A stretch of DNA of 64,000 nucleotides, from assembly GCF_021272385.1 (NCBI RefSeq), contig NZ_JAJSDZ010000009.1, positions 806,001 through 870,000 of the forward strand, given 5' to 3'. The DNA comes from Vibrio salinus (GTDB lineage: Bacteria; Pseudomonadota; Gammaproteobacteria; Enterobacterales; Vibrionaceae). This document shows, piece after piece, positions 43,736 to 54,357 of the stretch; position 1 is the first letter of the stretch, and each line of letters opens with the position of its first letter. The notes below the pieces were generated by a model. That model ran no database searches and was not told the origin of the DNA. It saw only the letters and a program-made list of their open reading frames with translations. A program made the translations under genes and the position numbers.

Positions 43736-44872
43736 TCAGTTGTCGGTATTTATTTGCTTTAAGAGGCTACCAACATCAAACTGATAATGTTTTACTTTAG
43801 GGTTGAGATGTTTTGAAAAAGACGAAAAATTAATTTTGTTGTTATTAAGTGCTGAATATAAGCGATTTATATCCTGAAAATTATTTTTATCTATCGGGTA
43901 CATAGGCGATTTTATATGTACCCCTTCGTCTTTAAAGTCTATTCCATGGAAATAGTCATACAGCATAATCGTTGCCCATGCCGCCTCAAGAAAGTGGCCG
44001 CCGACATTCACAGTCATTTCCCCTTTTTTGACAGCTTTTATTCCTTCTTCAGACCAGTCAATACCAGCAATAAAAAAATCTTTCCCCGGTATTAAATCAA
44101 GGTTCTTTCCTGTTTGTATTATGGCGAGGGCAATATCATCATCACCTGCCCATATCGCATTTGTATCAGGATAGCGGCTTAATGCACCTGTATATCTCAA
44201 GATGGCCTCTTTCTTGGACCAGTTTCTGGTGGTGAAATATTGATAAAGATGGGCTTCTTTTCTTTCATTGAGCGCTTTTCTTAACCCTTTTTCTCTTTCA
44301 ACGGTTGCGCCATCAGATGCAGTACCATTAATGGCAACAAGCTTAACTTTACCATCGATATTTTTTTTATTAGAGAGCAAGGCTTCATCAATAATTTTAT
44401 TCGCAGTAATATAACCGGCATATTGGTCATCCGGTATCATTTCACCCAACCAGGTTTTGTATTTTTCTCTTGGCTTTCCGATTGTTTTATATTCTTCATT
44501 AGACAAAGGGGCATTTATGAGAAATGAAGCGACATTATTCTGGTCGGCTAACCGGATAAAAGATGCACCCTGCTGTTTGAAATTCTGAAAAAGGACAGCA
44601 TCGACTTTGTCCGGACCGGTAACCGCATCTTTAATTTGTCGTTCCATTTTGTAGAAATTATCGTCTGAGTAATATACGCGACAATGAATATTTAAGTCGT
44701 TGCATGCATCTATCATGAAGGCTTCAAGTTTTGGCCAGAAAGAATCGGTACGGGGAGCAAAAAGAGCGAAAGTCAGTTGTTTTTGTGTTGCTTCTGATCT
44801 GACTGGAATTGAAGCGGATAGTGATAATATGATGAAGCAAAATAAGAAAAAAAATCGGTTCGAGCTATTCAT
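43736..44872 (-). CDS. Periplasmic sugar-binding-type protein, orphan copy 2
   Basis: This is the paralogue of the preceding entry. ATG 44872 gives a 378-aa protein, the same length as copy 1, with a signal peptide (FFFLFCFIILSLSASIPV) and GCAGGTG upstream; a start at 44905 would add 11 residues. Shared blocks include VDAVLFQNFKQQG, FLINAPLS, GKPREKYKTWLGEMIP, EAHLYQYFTTRNW and YPIDKNNFQDIN. Where they differ, changes are spread over the surface-type regions (for example WTGGDDIA against WAGDDDIA). A 130-bp gap separates the copies. Confidence 0.85.
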   Translation of the reverse strand: MNSSNRFFFLFCFIILSLSASIPVRSEATQKQLTFALFAPRTDSFWPKLEAFMIDACNDLNIHCRVYYSDDNFYKMERQIKDAVTGPDKVDAVLFQNFKQQGASFIRLADQNNVASFLINAPLSNEEYKTIGKPREKYKTWLGEMIPDDQYAGYITANKIIDEALLSNKKNIDGKVKLVAINGTASDGATVEREKGLRKALNERKEAHLYQYFTTRNWSKKEAILRYTGALSRYPDTNAIWAGDDDIALAIIQTGKNLDLIPGKDFFIAGIDWSEEGIKAVKKGEMTVNVGGHFLEAAWATIMLYDYFHGIDFKDEGVHIKSPMYPIDKNNFQDINRLYSALNNNKINFSSFSKHLNPKVKHYQFDVGSLLKQINTDN

Positions 44873-44962
44873 AGAAACACCTGCATCAATTGAGAAACAA
44901 GTCATGTTATCCGACCGTTATGGTCTCTTTATAGAAGAATAGCTGAAAAAATGAATGTAGGA

Positions 44963-44985
44963 GACATAAGCTAACCACTTATGTC
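44963..44985. repeat. Hairpin GACATAAG-CTTATGTC between the binding-protein gene and the small membrane gene
   Basis: The 8-bp arms are perfect (44963-44970 with 44978-44985) with a 7-nt loop. On the minus strand a T run comes about 15 nt later, so it is at most a weak terminator for the upstream gene. Confidence 0.5.
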
Positions 44986-45012
44986 CGTTAATGCCTTATA
45001 TTGGTTAAAGTC

Positions 45013-45468
45013 TCAGCGGGATTTATAAACAGAAAGGCAATAGTCATTGATTTGTTTTTTAACAAAAACGGAACCATGTCGGTATTGTTGCCGGCATTTT
45101 TCTCTTCTTATCAGATACTCGGCGTCCTTATAAGACAGTTTGAGTCTGAAAATGCTATATGGCGCTGCTGTTAAGCCCAAAATACTGGACAAGATTATCC
45201 ATACGGGTGTGAGAGAATATACCTGTTCAGACCAATAGGAACGAGAATAGTCACTCATTATAAAGTGCAGAAAATAAGGGCTGATATACATGAAAGAGCA
45301 ACAACCGGCAATCATATAAATGACAAACTCAGTTCTGAACCAACGGTTGAAATGTTCCAGTTTTGGTTTTGATAATTCGTCTATTTTTTTCTGTATGTCA
45401 TCATCTGAATATTCCGGGAGCGAAAAAACAGGCGTCGTATTTTGATGGTGTCTCATATTAGGTTTCAT
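45013..45468 (-). CDS. Small membrane protein of unknown family
   Basis: The 151-aa protein has two predicted membrane segments (FVIYMIAGCCSFMYISPYFL and PVWIILSSILGLTAAPYSIF), a soluble N-terminus with an acidic/Leu stretch (EYSDDDIQKKIDELSKPKL), and a basic C-terminus with Cys residues (RREKCRQQYRHGSVFVKKQINDYC). I do not recognise a family. It lies 55 nt after the SulP gene on the same strand, so both may be one transcript. No function is proposed. Confidence 0.65.
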   Translation of the reverse strand: MKPNMRHHQNTTPVFSLPEYSDDDIQKKIDELSKPKLEHFNRWFRTEFVIYMIAGCCSFMYISPYFLHFIMSDYSRSYWSEQVYSLTPVWIILSSILGLTAAPYSIFRLKLSYKDAEYLIRREKCRQQYRHGSVFVKKQINDYCLSVYKSR

Positions 45469-45523
45469 TCATTTCTTTGGGGATAATGCGATTAAGCCGG
45501 CTTCAGATTGCCGGCTTATTTTT

Positions 45524-47083
45524 TCAGCCGGCAAGAACGTCCGTTGCAACTTTATAAGAAGGATCTTCTTTAACGTTAATTTCAATCAGGCTTCCGGCTT
45601 TTTTCAGCAGCGAATGGCAATCGGGGCTAAGATGCCGAAGGTGTATGGTTTTGCCAAGAGCGGCGTAGCGTTCAGCAATGGTCTCTATAGCATCAATTGC
45701 CGAGTGATCTGCTACCCGTGATTTTGCAAAATCAATTATGACTTCAGAGGGATCAGAGTGGGCATCAAACAACTCCAGGAAATGACTGGCTGACCCAAAG
45801 AAGATGGGGCCGTTGATGATGTATTCTTTCTCACCTTTGTTGTTGGTATGCGTAGATGCGTAGATATGTTTAGCATGATCCCATGCAAACATGAGTGCAG
45901 ATGCGATGACACCGACAAATACTGCAATCGCAAGATCGGTAAATACTGTCACGATAGTGACTAAAATAATGACGAAGAAATCTTTACGGGGCACTTTTCT
46001 GGCGAGCCTGAATGTTGCCCATTCAAAGGTTCCGATAACGACCATAAACATTACGCCAACCAGCGCTGCCAGTGGAATCATCTCAATTAATGATGATGCA
46101 AACAGAATAAAGACAAGTAGCATCACTGCCGCGACAATACCGGACAGACGTCCACGACCACCTGAATTTATATTGATCATTGACTGGCCGATCATGGCAC
46201 AGCCACCCATGGCACCAAACATCGAACAGGTGATATTAGCCATACCCTGACCGATACATTCACGATTGGACTGACCACGGGTATTGGTCATTTCATCAAG
46301 AACTGTCAAGGTTAGCAAAGATTCAATAAGGCCGATTGAAGCCAGAATTAATGCATAAGGCAAGATGATTTTAAAGGTTTCCAGATTCCAGGGAACGGAT
46401 GGCATGGAAAAGGTAGGCAAAGTTCCGGCCAGAGTGGCACTTTCATTACCAGCCATTGTCCTCAGAAAGTCAACTACCGTCCTGGTATCCAGATTCAGAG
46501 CCTGAACGAGAACTGTAACAGTAACAATGGCAGCCAAAGATGAAGGGACGGCTTTTGTGAACTTTGGTAAGAAATGAATAATTGCCATCGTCAGCAGTAC
46601 CAGTCCAAACATGAGGTAGAGATCTTTACCTGCCAACCATGTGAGAGAACCATTAACATCCGGCATTTTGAACTGGCCTAACTGAGCTAAGAAAATGACG
46701 ATAGCAAGGCCATTCACAAAACCAATCATGACCGGGTGGGGGACCATCCGGATAAATTTACCTAGTTTCAACAGCCCTGCAATGATCTGAAATATGCCGG
46801 CAAACAGAATAGTTGCGAACAGATAATTGACACCATGAGTGGCTACCAGACTGACCATAACAACGGCCATTGCACCGGTTGCTCCAGAGATCATTCCTGG
46901 CCTGCCTCCAAAAATTGAGGTGACCAAACCAACGATGAAGGCTGCATAAAGCCCTACCATGGGGTCAACACCGGCAACAAATGCAAAAGCAACCGCTTCA
47001 GGAACAAGTGCTAACGCCACGGTAAGTCCTGACAGGACATCATTTTTTACAGACATGTTTGATTTTTCGATCATGATTTCCAT
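45524..47083 (-). CDS. SulP family anion transporter with STAS domain
   Basis: SulP proteins move sulfate, bicarbonate or other inorganic anions across the inner membrane. The 519-aa protein has about ten to twelve membrane segments and the SulP start [33 protein letters not shown]. It also has the block [16 protein letters not shown], and a C-terminal STAS domain (about 425-519, [22 protein letters not shown]). Substrate cannot be told from the sequence. The gene starts at ATG 47083 and is upstream of the small membrane gene. Confidence 0.92.
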   Translation of the reverse strand: MEIMIEKSNMSVKNDVLSGLTVALALVPEAVAFAFVAGVDPMVGLYAAFIVGLVTSIFGGRPGMISGATGAMAVVMVSLVATHGVNYLFATILFAGIFQIIAGLLKLGKFIRMVPHPVMIGFVNGLAIVIFLAQLGQFKMPDVNGSLTWLAGKDLYLMFGLVLLTMAIIHFLPKFTKAVPSSLAAIVTVTVLVQALNLDTRTVVDFLRTMAGNESATLAGTLPTFSMPSVPWNLETFKIILPYALILASIGLIESLLTLTVLDEMTNTRGQSNRECIGQGMANITCSMFGAMGGCAMIGQSMININSGGRGRLSGIVAAVMLLVFILFASSLIEMIPLAALVGVMFMVVIGTFEWATFRLARKVPRKDFFVIILVTIVTVFTDLAIAVFVGVIASALMFAWDHAKHIYASTHTNNKGEKEYIINGPIFFGSASHFLELFDAHSDPSEVIIDFAKSRVADHSAIDAIETIAERYAALGKTIHLRHLSPDCHSLLKKAGSLIEINVKEDPSYKVATDVLAG

Positions 47084-47229
47084 TAGTTCAAGTAAGTGAA
47101 TTAAAGAACATCAACTGTCTGACCAATATTATGGATATGAAAAGTTACAGGTAAATTGGTAGTAATATCGGTCGAATTTCAGTCAGAACGGGGCATCCTA
47201 CAGAAAATTGTGATGAAGTTCAACTAATC

Positions 47230-47258
47230 AAAAAAATAGCCCCATAGAAGGGGCTATT
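47230..47258 (-). terminator. Intrinsic terminator of rne
   Basis: On the minus strand AATAGCCCC/GGGGCTATT forms a perfect 9-bp stem around TTCTAT, followed by at least five T. It lies about 25 nt after the rne stop. Confidence 0.93.
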
Positions 47259-47283
47259 GGTAGGGTAATTGTTACGTTTTAGG

Positions 47284-50265
47284 TTACGACATAGCAGGTT
47301 TTGACATCTCAGCATGGGCATGAGTTGTCGCGGCCTGACCGCCAGCGCTGCGGCCTTCATAGCGTTGTTCGCGTAATGGTGCCGGTTGGATGTTAATTTG
47401 CCGGATATCATCAATTGCCGGAGCTTTTGCCATTAGAGAAGACGCATGACCCTTAATCCGTGATGCTGTGGTAATAACAGCAGACTGCTTAACTTCAGCG
47501 ACTGGCGCTGTTTCTTCTGCAGCCGGTAAATCAACATCAATTGCCGGTGCGGACTCAGTTGCTTTTTCTTCTGATGCTTTTGGTGCTTCTTCAGGAGCCG
47601 TATTCACATTGACTTCAGTTACAACCTCGGAAGGTGTGCCATCCGGATTGTCTGCTTTAACATACGCATCTGTTGTTTTACCTGAAATGACGATTTTACC
47701 CATTGCCAGTTCTGGTCTGGCAACACCACTAGTAATGACTGGTGAAACTGCAGATACAGTTGCTTCTGTTTCACTGCTTTCAAACTGTGGTTTGGCTGGC
47801 TGGAATGCAGGTTTTCTTGCCAAATCGTATTTTGGCATTACTTTACCCATTGCCATTTCCGGAGATGCGACGCCGCCTTTTCTCAAGCGGAACGGATTCG
47901 GCCGACGATCTCTTCCTCTACGACGTCGTTGACCATTGGCCCGCAGGTGACGTGGTGAACGGCGGGAACGACGTTGTTGAGGTTTTGTTGCAGTATCCTC
48001 GGCAGATGAATCTGGCAGATTGTTGTCTGGCTGGATCTGTTTCTCTGAAACCGATTTATCCTGCACTTCATTTTGTGCACTAACGGTATCTGGTGATAAT
48101 TCTTCAGTTACTACCGCATTATTTTCAGCTTCAGTAGGCTGTACCCGGACTTTTTTCGTCAGTTTTCTTCTTTCTCGACGTTGCTTAACCGTTTTCGTCC
48201 GTTGAGATTCAGAAGATTCACTCTCGGTTTGTTTCGGTTTGTTATCCTGACGGGCCTCTGATGCCAGTTTTTTACCTTCTTCAAGAAGCTCATTATCTCG
48301 CGCGTTGTTTCTATTGCGGCGATCCTGTTTGCCTTTTCTTTGTTTAGGTCTGCGTTCTTCCTGAGATTTCGGTTTATTCTGCTCAGTTTCTACTGCGGAT
48401 TTATCAGTTTGTTTACGGCGATTGCTATCATTTGGTTTATCACGATTGTTACGTCTACGCTGATCATTTCTGTTCGGGCGACGATTCCGCTGATTATTCC
48501 GGTTGTTTTTTGACTGATTAGAGTCTGATTCTTTGTCATCCGTTTCTTGCACCTGCTCATCTGAGCCTGCAAAAAGCTTGCTTAAGCCTGTAAAGAAACG
48601 GGAAACAAGACCTGGTTTTGGTTCTTTCGCACTTGTCGAAGGCGCCGGCGCTGATACGGTTGGAGATGAGAATCCTTTCAGTACAGGTTCTTCTACTTTA
48701 CGGGTTTTAACTTCATCTTCTTTTTCTTCCAGTTCCGCTTCTTTCATTGCTTCCAGTTTTTTCGGAATCAGATAGGAAAGCAGATCCTGTTCATCTCCTT
48801 CACGGATACGAATAACGTCAAAATGAGGTGTCTCCATATCAGAATTAGGAACGATGGTGATTTTTACATCCTGAATACGTTCAATGTGATTTACCGAACG
48901 ACGTTTTTCATTGAGTAAATAAGAGGCGATGGGAACCGGAACAACGGCAAGCACCTGAGATGTATTATCTTTTAGTGCTTCTTCTTCAACAAGTCGAAGA
49001 ACGGATAAAGCAAGAGATTCATTATCGCGGACAACACCCGTGCCGGAACAGCGGGGACAAATATGGTGACTGGCTTCAGCCAGGGAAGGGCTCAGACGTT
49101 GTCGAGACATTTCCAGCAGGCCAAAGCGGGAAATACGTCCTATCTGGACGCGGGCCCGGTCTACTCTTACCGCTTCACGAAGTCGACTTTCAACTTCTCT
49201 TTGGTGGCGAACAGGGGTCATATCGATGAAATCGATAACAACCAGTCCTCCCAAGTCACGCAGACGTAGCTGTCTTGCGATTTCGTCGGCGGCTTCAAGG
49301 TTTGTATTTAACGCCGTTTCTTCGATATCACCACCTTTGGTTGCCCGTGCTGAGTTGATATCAATAGACGTTAAGGCCTCGGTTGGGTCAATAACGATTG
49401 AGCCACCGGAAGGTAATCTGACTTCGCGTTGAAATGCCGATTCAATCTGGCTCTCAATCTGGTAATGACTGAATAAAGGGACTTCTCCGTCGTATTTTTT
49501 GACACGGGAAATAAAGTCCGGACGAACCAGTTTTATGTGCGATAAAGCGCGGTCATAAATAGTATTGCTATCGATTAATATTTCACCAATATCACGGCGT
49601 AAATAGTCACGAATAGCACGAACAATGACATTGCTTTCCTGATGAATCAGAAATGGAGCAGGATTTGAATTTGCAGCCTGTTTAATCGCATTCCAGTGAT
49701 TCAGGAGTACATTGAGATCCCATTCAAGTTCTTCTGCACTTTTTCCAACACCGGCAGTACGAACAATCAGTCCCATTCCCTGTGGCAGGTTTAGAGTGCT
49801 TAATGCTTCTTTTAATTCTGTGCGTTCATCGCCCTCTATTCGGCGGGAAATACCACCGGCCCGAGGATTATTTGGCATCAGAACCAGATAGCTCCCTGCC
49901 AGAGAAATAAACGTTGTTAAGGCGGCGCCTTTGCTGCCTCGTTCTTCTTTCTCGACCTGGACAATAACTTCCTGACCTTCACTCAGGACTTCCTTAATAC
50001 TTGGACGTCCCTGATAAGTATAACCGTCAGGAAAATATTCTTTTGCTACTTCTTTTAGAGGCAGAAAACCGTGTCTTTCAGCTCCGTAATCAACGAAGGC
50101 GGCTTCCAGACTAGGTTCAACCCGGGTGATTCGGCCTTTATAAATATTGGCTTTCTTTGACTCATGCCCGGGGCTTTCGATATCAAGATCGAAAAGACGC
50201 TGACCGTCGACCAGCGCAACACGCAACTCTTCTTTCTGAGTTGCGTTTATTAACATTCTTTTCAT
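47284..50265 (-). CDS. rne: Ribonuclease E
   Basis: RNase E starts mRNA decay and processes rRNA and tRNA, and its tail holds the degradosome. The 993-aa protein starts [22 protein letters not shown] like E. coli Rne. The S1 domain comes first; catalytic Asp residues are in [13 protein letters not shown] and [11 protein letters not shown], and the Zn-link Cys pair is CPRCSGTG. After about residue 520 comes a Lys/Arg/Asn-rich, disordered scaffold ([19 protein letters not shown]) and two similar segments, [13 protein letters not shown] and [12 protein letters not shown], then a short C-terminal tail. Expression is likely autoregulated through the long leader. Confidence 0.97.
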   Translation of the reverse strand: MKRMLINATQKEELRVALVDGQRLFDLDIESPGHESKKANIYKGRITRVEPSLEAAFVDYGAERHGFLPLKEVAKEYFPDGYTYQGRPSIKEVLSEGQEVIVQVEKEERGSKGAALTTFISLAGSYLVLMPNNPRAGGISRRIEGDERTELKEALSTLNLPQGMGLIVRTAGVGKSAEELEWDLNVLLNHWNAIKQAANSNPAPFLIHQESNVIVRAIRDYLRRDIGEILIDSNTIYDRALSHIKLVRPDFISRVKKYDGEVPLFSHYQIESQIESAFQREVRLPSGGSIVIDPTEALTSIDINSARATKGGDIEETALNTNLEAADEIARQLRLRDLGGLVVIDFIDMTPVRHQREVESRLREAVRVDRARVQIGRISRFGLLEMSRQRLSPSLAEASHHICPRCSGTGVVRDNESLALSVLRLVEEEALKDNTSQVLAVVPVPIASYLLNEKRRSVNHIERIQDVKITIVPNSDMETPHFDVIRIREGDEQDLLSYLIPKKLEAMKEAELEEKEDEVKTRKVEEPVLKGFSSPTVSAPAPSTSAKEPKPGLVSRFFTGLSKLFAGSDEQVQETDDKESDSNQSKNNRNNQRNRRPNRNDQRRRNNRDKPNDSNRRKQTDKSAVETEQNKPKSQEERRPKQRKGKQDRRNRNNARDNELLEEGKKLASEARQDNKPKQTESESSESQRTKTVKQRRERRKLTKKVRVQPTEAENNAVVTEELSPDTVSAQNEVQDKSVSEKQIQPDNNLPDSSAEDTATKPQQRRSRRSPRHLRANGQRRRRGRDRRPNPFRLRKGGVASPEMAMGKVMPKYDLARKPAFQPAKPQFESSETEATVSAVSPVITSGVARPELAMGKIVISGKTTDAYVKADNPDGTPSEVVTEVNVNTAPEEAPKASEEKATESAPAIDVDLPAAEETAPVAEVKQSAVITTASRIKGHASSLMAKAPAIDDIRQINIQPAPLREQRYEGRSAGGQAATTHAHAEMSKPAMS

Positions 50266-50866
50266 TTAAAAGTCTCGTTATAATTCTTTGCTTTTTGTTT
50301 ATTTTTTCTTGTCGCTTTTTTCATGGTGCCAGATCCCATGGCTAAAATTGCAGCCTCCCGGCTGGAAGGGATGCTCTAGGGGCACGACAGTAACCACAGA
50401 TAGACAACAACCTGCGATCCGCTCATTACGCGAATAATACTCAACATGAAAGCATGAGTAGAGCAACAAGAAGGAGTGCATTATTGTTAAGTCTTACGCC
50501 ATTTGCTGCATAAACAATGTGCCGTTCTACTCACATTTGCTCAAAAACAAGGCGGCCATGATTAAAACTCCGCCAATGCTAATACCGCAGATATGAACTA
50601 TAGCAGTGGTGCTCAATTTCAGCAATCTGCTTTGTAAAAAATATAACGTTAATTGCATGGTATATTTTAATTTTTTACGTTATAACGGTTTGTTTTTGAA
50701 AAGATTATTGACTTAACTGTTAATAAGTCTGTGCTAAATATGCTTATCTCTCTACCATTCCGATGCTGAGAATGAGAAAATGCAGACAAAATGCGTTGGT
50801 TAGTGGTTGTTGAATGACAAACAATATGGCAAACGTAATTCCTCCGGAACATATTATTGAAACTTC
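50266..50866 (-). promoter_or_regulatory. rne leader and rne-rluC divergent region
   Basis: This is 601 bp with no convincing gene. On the rne side (minus strand) there is a hairpin with arms CAGCC/GGCTG around position 50350, GC-richer than the surroundings, suitable for the autoregulatory 5' leader known for rne in enterobacteria. Farther up, TATAACGT (50642-50649) and its inverted copy ACGTTATA (50677-50684) flank an AT-rich stretch. rluC starts at the other end. Confidence 0.55.
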
Positions 50867-51820
50867 ATGAGTGACATTAGAACCCAGGTCCAGTTGGTCG
50901 ATGTTGATGCCGATATGGCAGGTCAGCGAATCGATAATTTTTTACGGGCTCGATTAAAGAGTGTGCCCAAAAGTGTGGTTTACCGAATTCTCAGAAAAGG
51001 GGAAGTTCGCGTAAATAAAAAAAGAGTGAAGGCCGAATACAAAATAGCAGCGGGCGACGTGGTCAGGATTCCGCCGGTCACGATTTCTGAATCGGCAACA
51101 AAAACCGAACATGTGAGTGCTAAATTGAACAAAGTGGCTGAATTAGAGCACTGCGTTTTGTACGAAGATGATCATCTTCTGGTATTAAATAAGCCATCAG
51201 GAACAGCCGTTCATGGTGGTAGTGGCTTAAAATTTGGCGTGATTGAAGCATTGCGGGCATTAAGGCCTCAGGCCAGATTTCTGGAGTTGGTACACCGGAT
51301 TGACCGTGATACCTCAGGGATATTGCTTGTGGCGAAAAAACGGTCTGCACTGCGTCACTTGCAGGCTCAGTTTCGCGAAAAAACTGTTCATAAATATTAT
51401 TATGCGCTGGTCATGGGAGTATGGAAGAAAAGTTGTCATACTATCAAAGCACCTCTACTTAAAAACGATGTGAATAGCATCGTTAGGGTTAATCCGAACG
51501 GAAAAGCGTCGGAAACCCGTTTTAAAGTACTGGAATCGTTTGAAGAAGCGACACTCCTTCAGACCAGCCCGATTACCGGGCGTACGCATCAGATTCGTGT
51601 TCATACACAATATGCCGGACATCCGATTGCCTGGGATGATCGGTATGGTGATCCAAGATTTGATGCTTACACCGGTAAATTGGGTTTGAATCGGCTTTTC
51701 CTTCATGCCGCTCATATCCGTTTTACCCATCCGGGTACCGGCGATATCATGGAGATCGAAGCGCCGATGGACCGGATGTTAAAGCAGGTGATTCAGAAAC
51801 TCAGAGCGCAGGCAAGTTAA
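50867..51820 (+). CDS. rluC: 23S rRNA pseudouridine synthase RluC
   Basis: RluC makes pseudouridines 955, 2504 and 2580 of 23S rRNA in E. coli. The 317-aa protein has an N-terminal S4 RNA-binding domain (GQRIDNFLRARLKSVPKSVVYRILRKGEVRVN) and the RluA-type catalytic domain with the active Asp in LVHRIDRDTSGILLVAKK. Other blocks are HKYYYALVMG and TGRTHQIRVH. It is divergent from rne, the usual arrangement. Confidence 0.97.
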   Translation: MSDIRTQVQLVDVDADMAGQRIDNFLRARLKSVPKSVVYRILRKGEVRVNKKRVKAEYKIAAGDVVRIPPVTISESATKTEHVSAKLNKVAELEHCVLYEDDHLLVLNKPSGTAVHGGSGLKFGVIEALRALRPQARFLELVHRIDRDTSGILLVAKKRSALRHLQAQFREKTVHKYYYALVMGVWKKSCHTIKAPLLKNDVNSIVRVNPNGKASETRFKVLESFEEATLLQTSPITGRTHQIRVHTQYAGHPIAWDDRYGDPRFDAYTGKLGLNRLFLHAAHIRFTHPGTGDIMEIEAPMDRMLKQVIQKLRAQAS

Positions 51821-51851
51821 CCGGAACAGCGCATCTGCTGCTCCGGTAAAA

Positions 51852-52433
51852 CTATAAGACAGAGAATCCTTCGCGATTGAGAAGATCAATCAGTTTGATT
51901 AGGGGTAATCCGATTAAGGTGTTGGGGTCATCACCGGTAAGACGTTCAAACAGAGCGATACCCAAGCCTTCGCACATAAAACTTCCAGCACAATTGAGCG
52001 GTTGTTCTTTATCGACGTAGGTTTCTATTTGTTTACGTGATAACTGACGGAAATGAACATCAAATGTGTCGATGACCGATTGAGTCGTTCCTTTCCCGGT
52101 ATTGTGCAGCGCCAGACCGGTGATAAAAGTAATGGTTTGCCCACTTTGAGCCAGTAACTGTTCTATGGCTTTTTCTTTGGTGAGAGGTTTGCCCACAATG
52201 CGGTTATTGACGATACATACCTGATCGGAGCCAATAATCAGGCTTGGCTCAGAAACACGGCAGGATTCTGCCTTGGTTTTTGCCAGCCGCAACACCAGGT
52301 CTTGTGGGGATTCATTTTCTCCGGGCGTTTCATCGCATTCCGGAGAAGCTATTTCAAAAGGGACCATTAACTTTTCCAGAATGGTGCGACGATAAGGGGA
52401 TGTTGAGGCAAGAACTAACGTTGGATTTTTCAT
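51852..52433 (-). CDS. yceF: 7-methyl-GTP pyrophosphatase YceF (Maf family)
   Basis: This housecleaning enzyme hydrolyses non-canonical nucleotides, with 7-methyl-GTP as the YceF substrate. The 193-aa protein begins [19 protein letters not shown], has the SDQVC segment ([19 protein letters not shown]) and ends with [32 protein letters not shown], the YceF form of Maf proteins. It is convergent with rluC, with a hairpin of matched ACCGGA/TCCGGT arms (51820-51847) between the stops, and divergent from yceD. Confidence 0.95.
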   Translation of the reverse strand: MKNPTLVLASTSPYRRTILEKLMVPFEIASPECDETPGENESPQDLVLRLAKTKAESCRVSEPSLIIGSDQVCIVNNRIVGKPLTKEKAIEQLLAQSGQTITFITGLALHNTGKGTTQSVIDTFDVHFRQLSRKQIETYVDKEQPLNCAGSFMCEGLGIALFERLTGDDPNTLIGLPLIKLIDLLNREGFSVL

Positions 52434-52582
52434 TGTTTTCGAAAATTAACGGATGGAATAGTTTTCGATTATACGATAATAATAGCCGCTTCATGGCTTT
52501 TATGCCGATGCGGGAAAAAAAGTCTAACTTTTTGCCCTTTTTCTTTGACTAAATTTGATTTGGAAGATAATATTCGCGCCCT

Positions 52583-53119
52583 ATGCAAAAGGTAAAAATA
52601 CCGCGGACGATTGATCCGTTAAAAGCTGCTCAAAAAAAACTGGACTACAATGGTATCATTCAGACCAGTCTTTTTAAGCGCTTAGAGGAGTCAGTCGCAG
52701 GCGTTAAACGCGACGCAGAAGTCTCATTGTCATTTGAGATTGATGAACAGAAACTGGTTGTTATCTCTGGTAAAGCTAACATCGAAGTTGATTTAGTCTG
52801 TCAGCGTTGTAATGAGGTGTTTTCACATACGTGTGAAGTAGAATTCACTTATACACCCAATACAGGTGATAAAAGTGAAGAACAGATCCCAGAAGAGTAC
52901 GATTTGGTAGATCGGAATGAGTATGGGGAAATCGACCTTATTCAACTTGTTGAAGATGAGTTCATCATAGAATTGCCTCAGGTAGCAATGCACGATGATG
53001 CGGATTGTAGCGTTAATTCGGATAATATGGTGTTTGGTGAAATTCCGGAAGAAACTGAGGAAACGAAACCGAACCCATTTGATGTTTTAAAGAGCTTGAA
53101 GAATCAGTCTTATTCTTAA
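52583..53119 (+). CDS. yceD: YceD (DUF177) protein, 23S rRNA accumulation
   Basis: YceD is required for normal 23S rRNA levels in E. coli; DUF177 members have a conserved Cys pair. The 178-aa protein begins MQKVKIPRTIDPLKAAQKKLDYNG and has the Cys pair in VDLVCQRCNEVFSH and a C-terminal NPFDVLKSLK. It stands first in the run yceD-rpmF-plsX-fabH, 27 nt before rpmF. Start ATG 52583. Confidence 0.95.
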   Translation: MQKVKIPRTIDPLKAAQKKLDYNGIIQTSLFKRLEESVAGVKRDAEVSLSFEIDEQKLVVISGKANIEVDLVCQRCNEVFSHTCEVEFTYTPNTGDKSEEQIPEEYDLVDRNEYGEIDLIQLVEDEFIIELPQVAMHDDADCSVNSDNMVFGEIPEETEETKPNPFDVLKSLKNQSYS

Positions 53120-53146
53120 GCATTAACACATATAGGAGTAGGGTCC

Positions 53147-53317
53147 ATGGCCGTACAACAAAACCGTAAAACACGTTCTAAGCGTGGTATGCGTCGTTCA
53201 CATGATGCGCTGACAACTGCAGCTCTGTCTGTAGATGCGACTTCAGGTGAAACTCATCTACGTCATAACGTGACTGCTGACGGTTATTACCGTGGCAAAA
53301 AGGTTATCAACAAGTAA
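53147..53317 (+). CDS. rpmF: 50S ribosomal protein L32 (RpmF)
   Basis: This small basic ribosomal protein of 56 residues is too short for a standard open-frame cut-off. It begins [20 protein letters not shown] and ends [10 protein letters not shown], as in E. coli L32 (57 aa). It lacks the four zinc Cys of some L32 proteins. AGGAGTAGGG precedes the ATG. It lies between yceD and plsX, with plsX starting 9 nt after the stop. Confidence 0.98.
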   Translation: MAVQQNRKTRSKRGMRRSHDALTTAALSVDATSGETHLRHNVTADGYYRGKKVINK

Positions 53318-53326
53318 GGTTGACCT

Positions 53327-54352
53327 TTGCATAATTTAACCGTTGCACTTGATGCAATGGGCGGGGATTTTGGTCCCCGCGTTACAGTGCCTGCCGCCGT
53401 GCAGGCACTGTCACATTTCCCAGAGCTACGAGTGATTATCACCGGTGATCGGAACGATATCACCCAACAGTTGTCTCAGTTAGGTTACTCTGAAGATTCT
53501 CGAGTGAGCATCGTTCATAGTGATCAAGTTATCTCTAACCACGAAAAACCTTCTCTGGCTCTAAGGCACCGGCTAAACAGCTCTATGGGTGTTGCTATCG
53601 ATCTGGTTGCAAATGGTGAGGCTCAGGCCTGTGTAAGTGGCGGTAATACAGGTGCTTTGATGGCGTTATCCCGCTTTCGTCTCAAACTGTTACCCGGTAT
53701 TGATCGTCCGGCATTGGTGACTGCACTACCTACGGAATATGGCAAGAGAACATGGATGCTTGATTTAGGTGCAAATGTTTCGAGCGATGCTGATTCATTA
53801 TTCCAGTTTGCTGTGATGGGGTGTGCGTTGGCTGAAGAGCATTTGGGACGTCCTCCTAAGGTTGCGATTCTGAATATTGGCGAAGAAGATATTAAGGGTA
53901 ATGATCAGGTTAAACGTTGCGCAGAAATGTTGAAACAGGCAGAATCAGTAAATTTTATTGGCAATGTCGAAGGAAATCAGTTACTAAGTAATATAGCTGA
54001 CGTTATTGTCTGTGACGGTTTTGTCGGTAATGTATGTTTGAAGTCCTGTGAAGGGACGGCTCAGCTTTTTATTGATAAGCTAAAGAGCAAAATGTTTGGC
54101 TCATCAATAAAAGGTTGGATTGCAAAAAAATTGTTTGCTGATTTGTTTATGGAATTAAAAACATTGAACCCCGACCAGTATAACGGTGCAAGTTTGTTAG
54201 GATTGCGCGGTATTGTTGTTAAAAGCCATGGAAGAGCGGATGTATCTGCTGTCGTCAATGCGATTGGAGAAGCGGTACATGAAATAAAAAGACAAGTACC
54301 TAGTCGTATCAGCGATCGGTTAGAAGCGGTTTTACTCGAGAGGCATTATTAG
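53327..54352 (+). CDS. plsX: Phosphate acyltransferase PlsX
   Basis: PlsX makes acyl phosphate from acyl-ACP and links fatty-acid to phospholipid synthesis. The 341-aa protein begins at TTG 53327 (AAGG seven nt before), reading [23 protein letters not shown]. Other blocks are [29 protein letters not shown] and [19 protein letters not shown]. It is read with rpmF and fabH. A TTG start is usual for the gene in vibrios. Confidence 0.97.
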   Translation: MHNLTVALDAMGGDFGPRVTVPAAVQALSHFPELRVIITGDRNDITQQLSQLGYSEDSRVSIVHSDQVISNHEKPSLALRHRLNSSMGVAIDLVANGEAQACVSGGNTGALMALSRFRLKLLPGIDRPALVTALPTEYGKRTWMLDLGANVSSDADSLFQFAVMGCALAEEHLGRPPKVAILNIGEEDIKGNDQVKRCAEMLKQAESVNFIGNVEGNQLLSNIADVIVCDGFVGNVCLKSCEGTAQLFIDKLKSKMFGSSIKGWIAKKLFADLFMELKTLNPDQYNGASLLGLRGIVVKSHGRADVSAVVNAIGEAVHEIKRQVPSRISDRLEAVLLERHY

Positions 54353-54357
54353 TCTTC

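Noticed and set aside
42469..44872. A complete ABC sugar operon at the binding-protein pair
   Set aside because: No permease or ATPase frame exists on either strand beside these genes.
47468..47932. Plus-strand frame of 154 codons opposite the rne tail
   Set aside because: It is a by-product of the low-complexity RNase E C-terminus, with Ser/Ala-rich composition and no ribosome-binding site.
48533..48775. Plus-strand frame inside rne
   Set aside because: It is antisense, low complexity and without family resemblance.
51820..51847. Hairpin between rluC and yceF as an intrinsic terminator
   Set aside because: The stem is good, but no T run follows on either strand.
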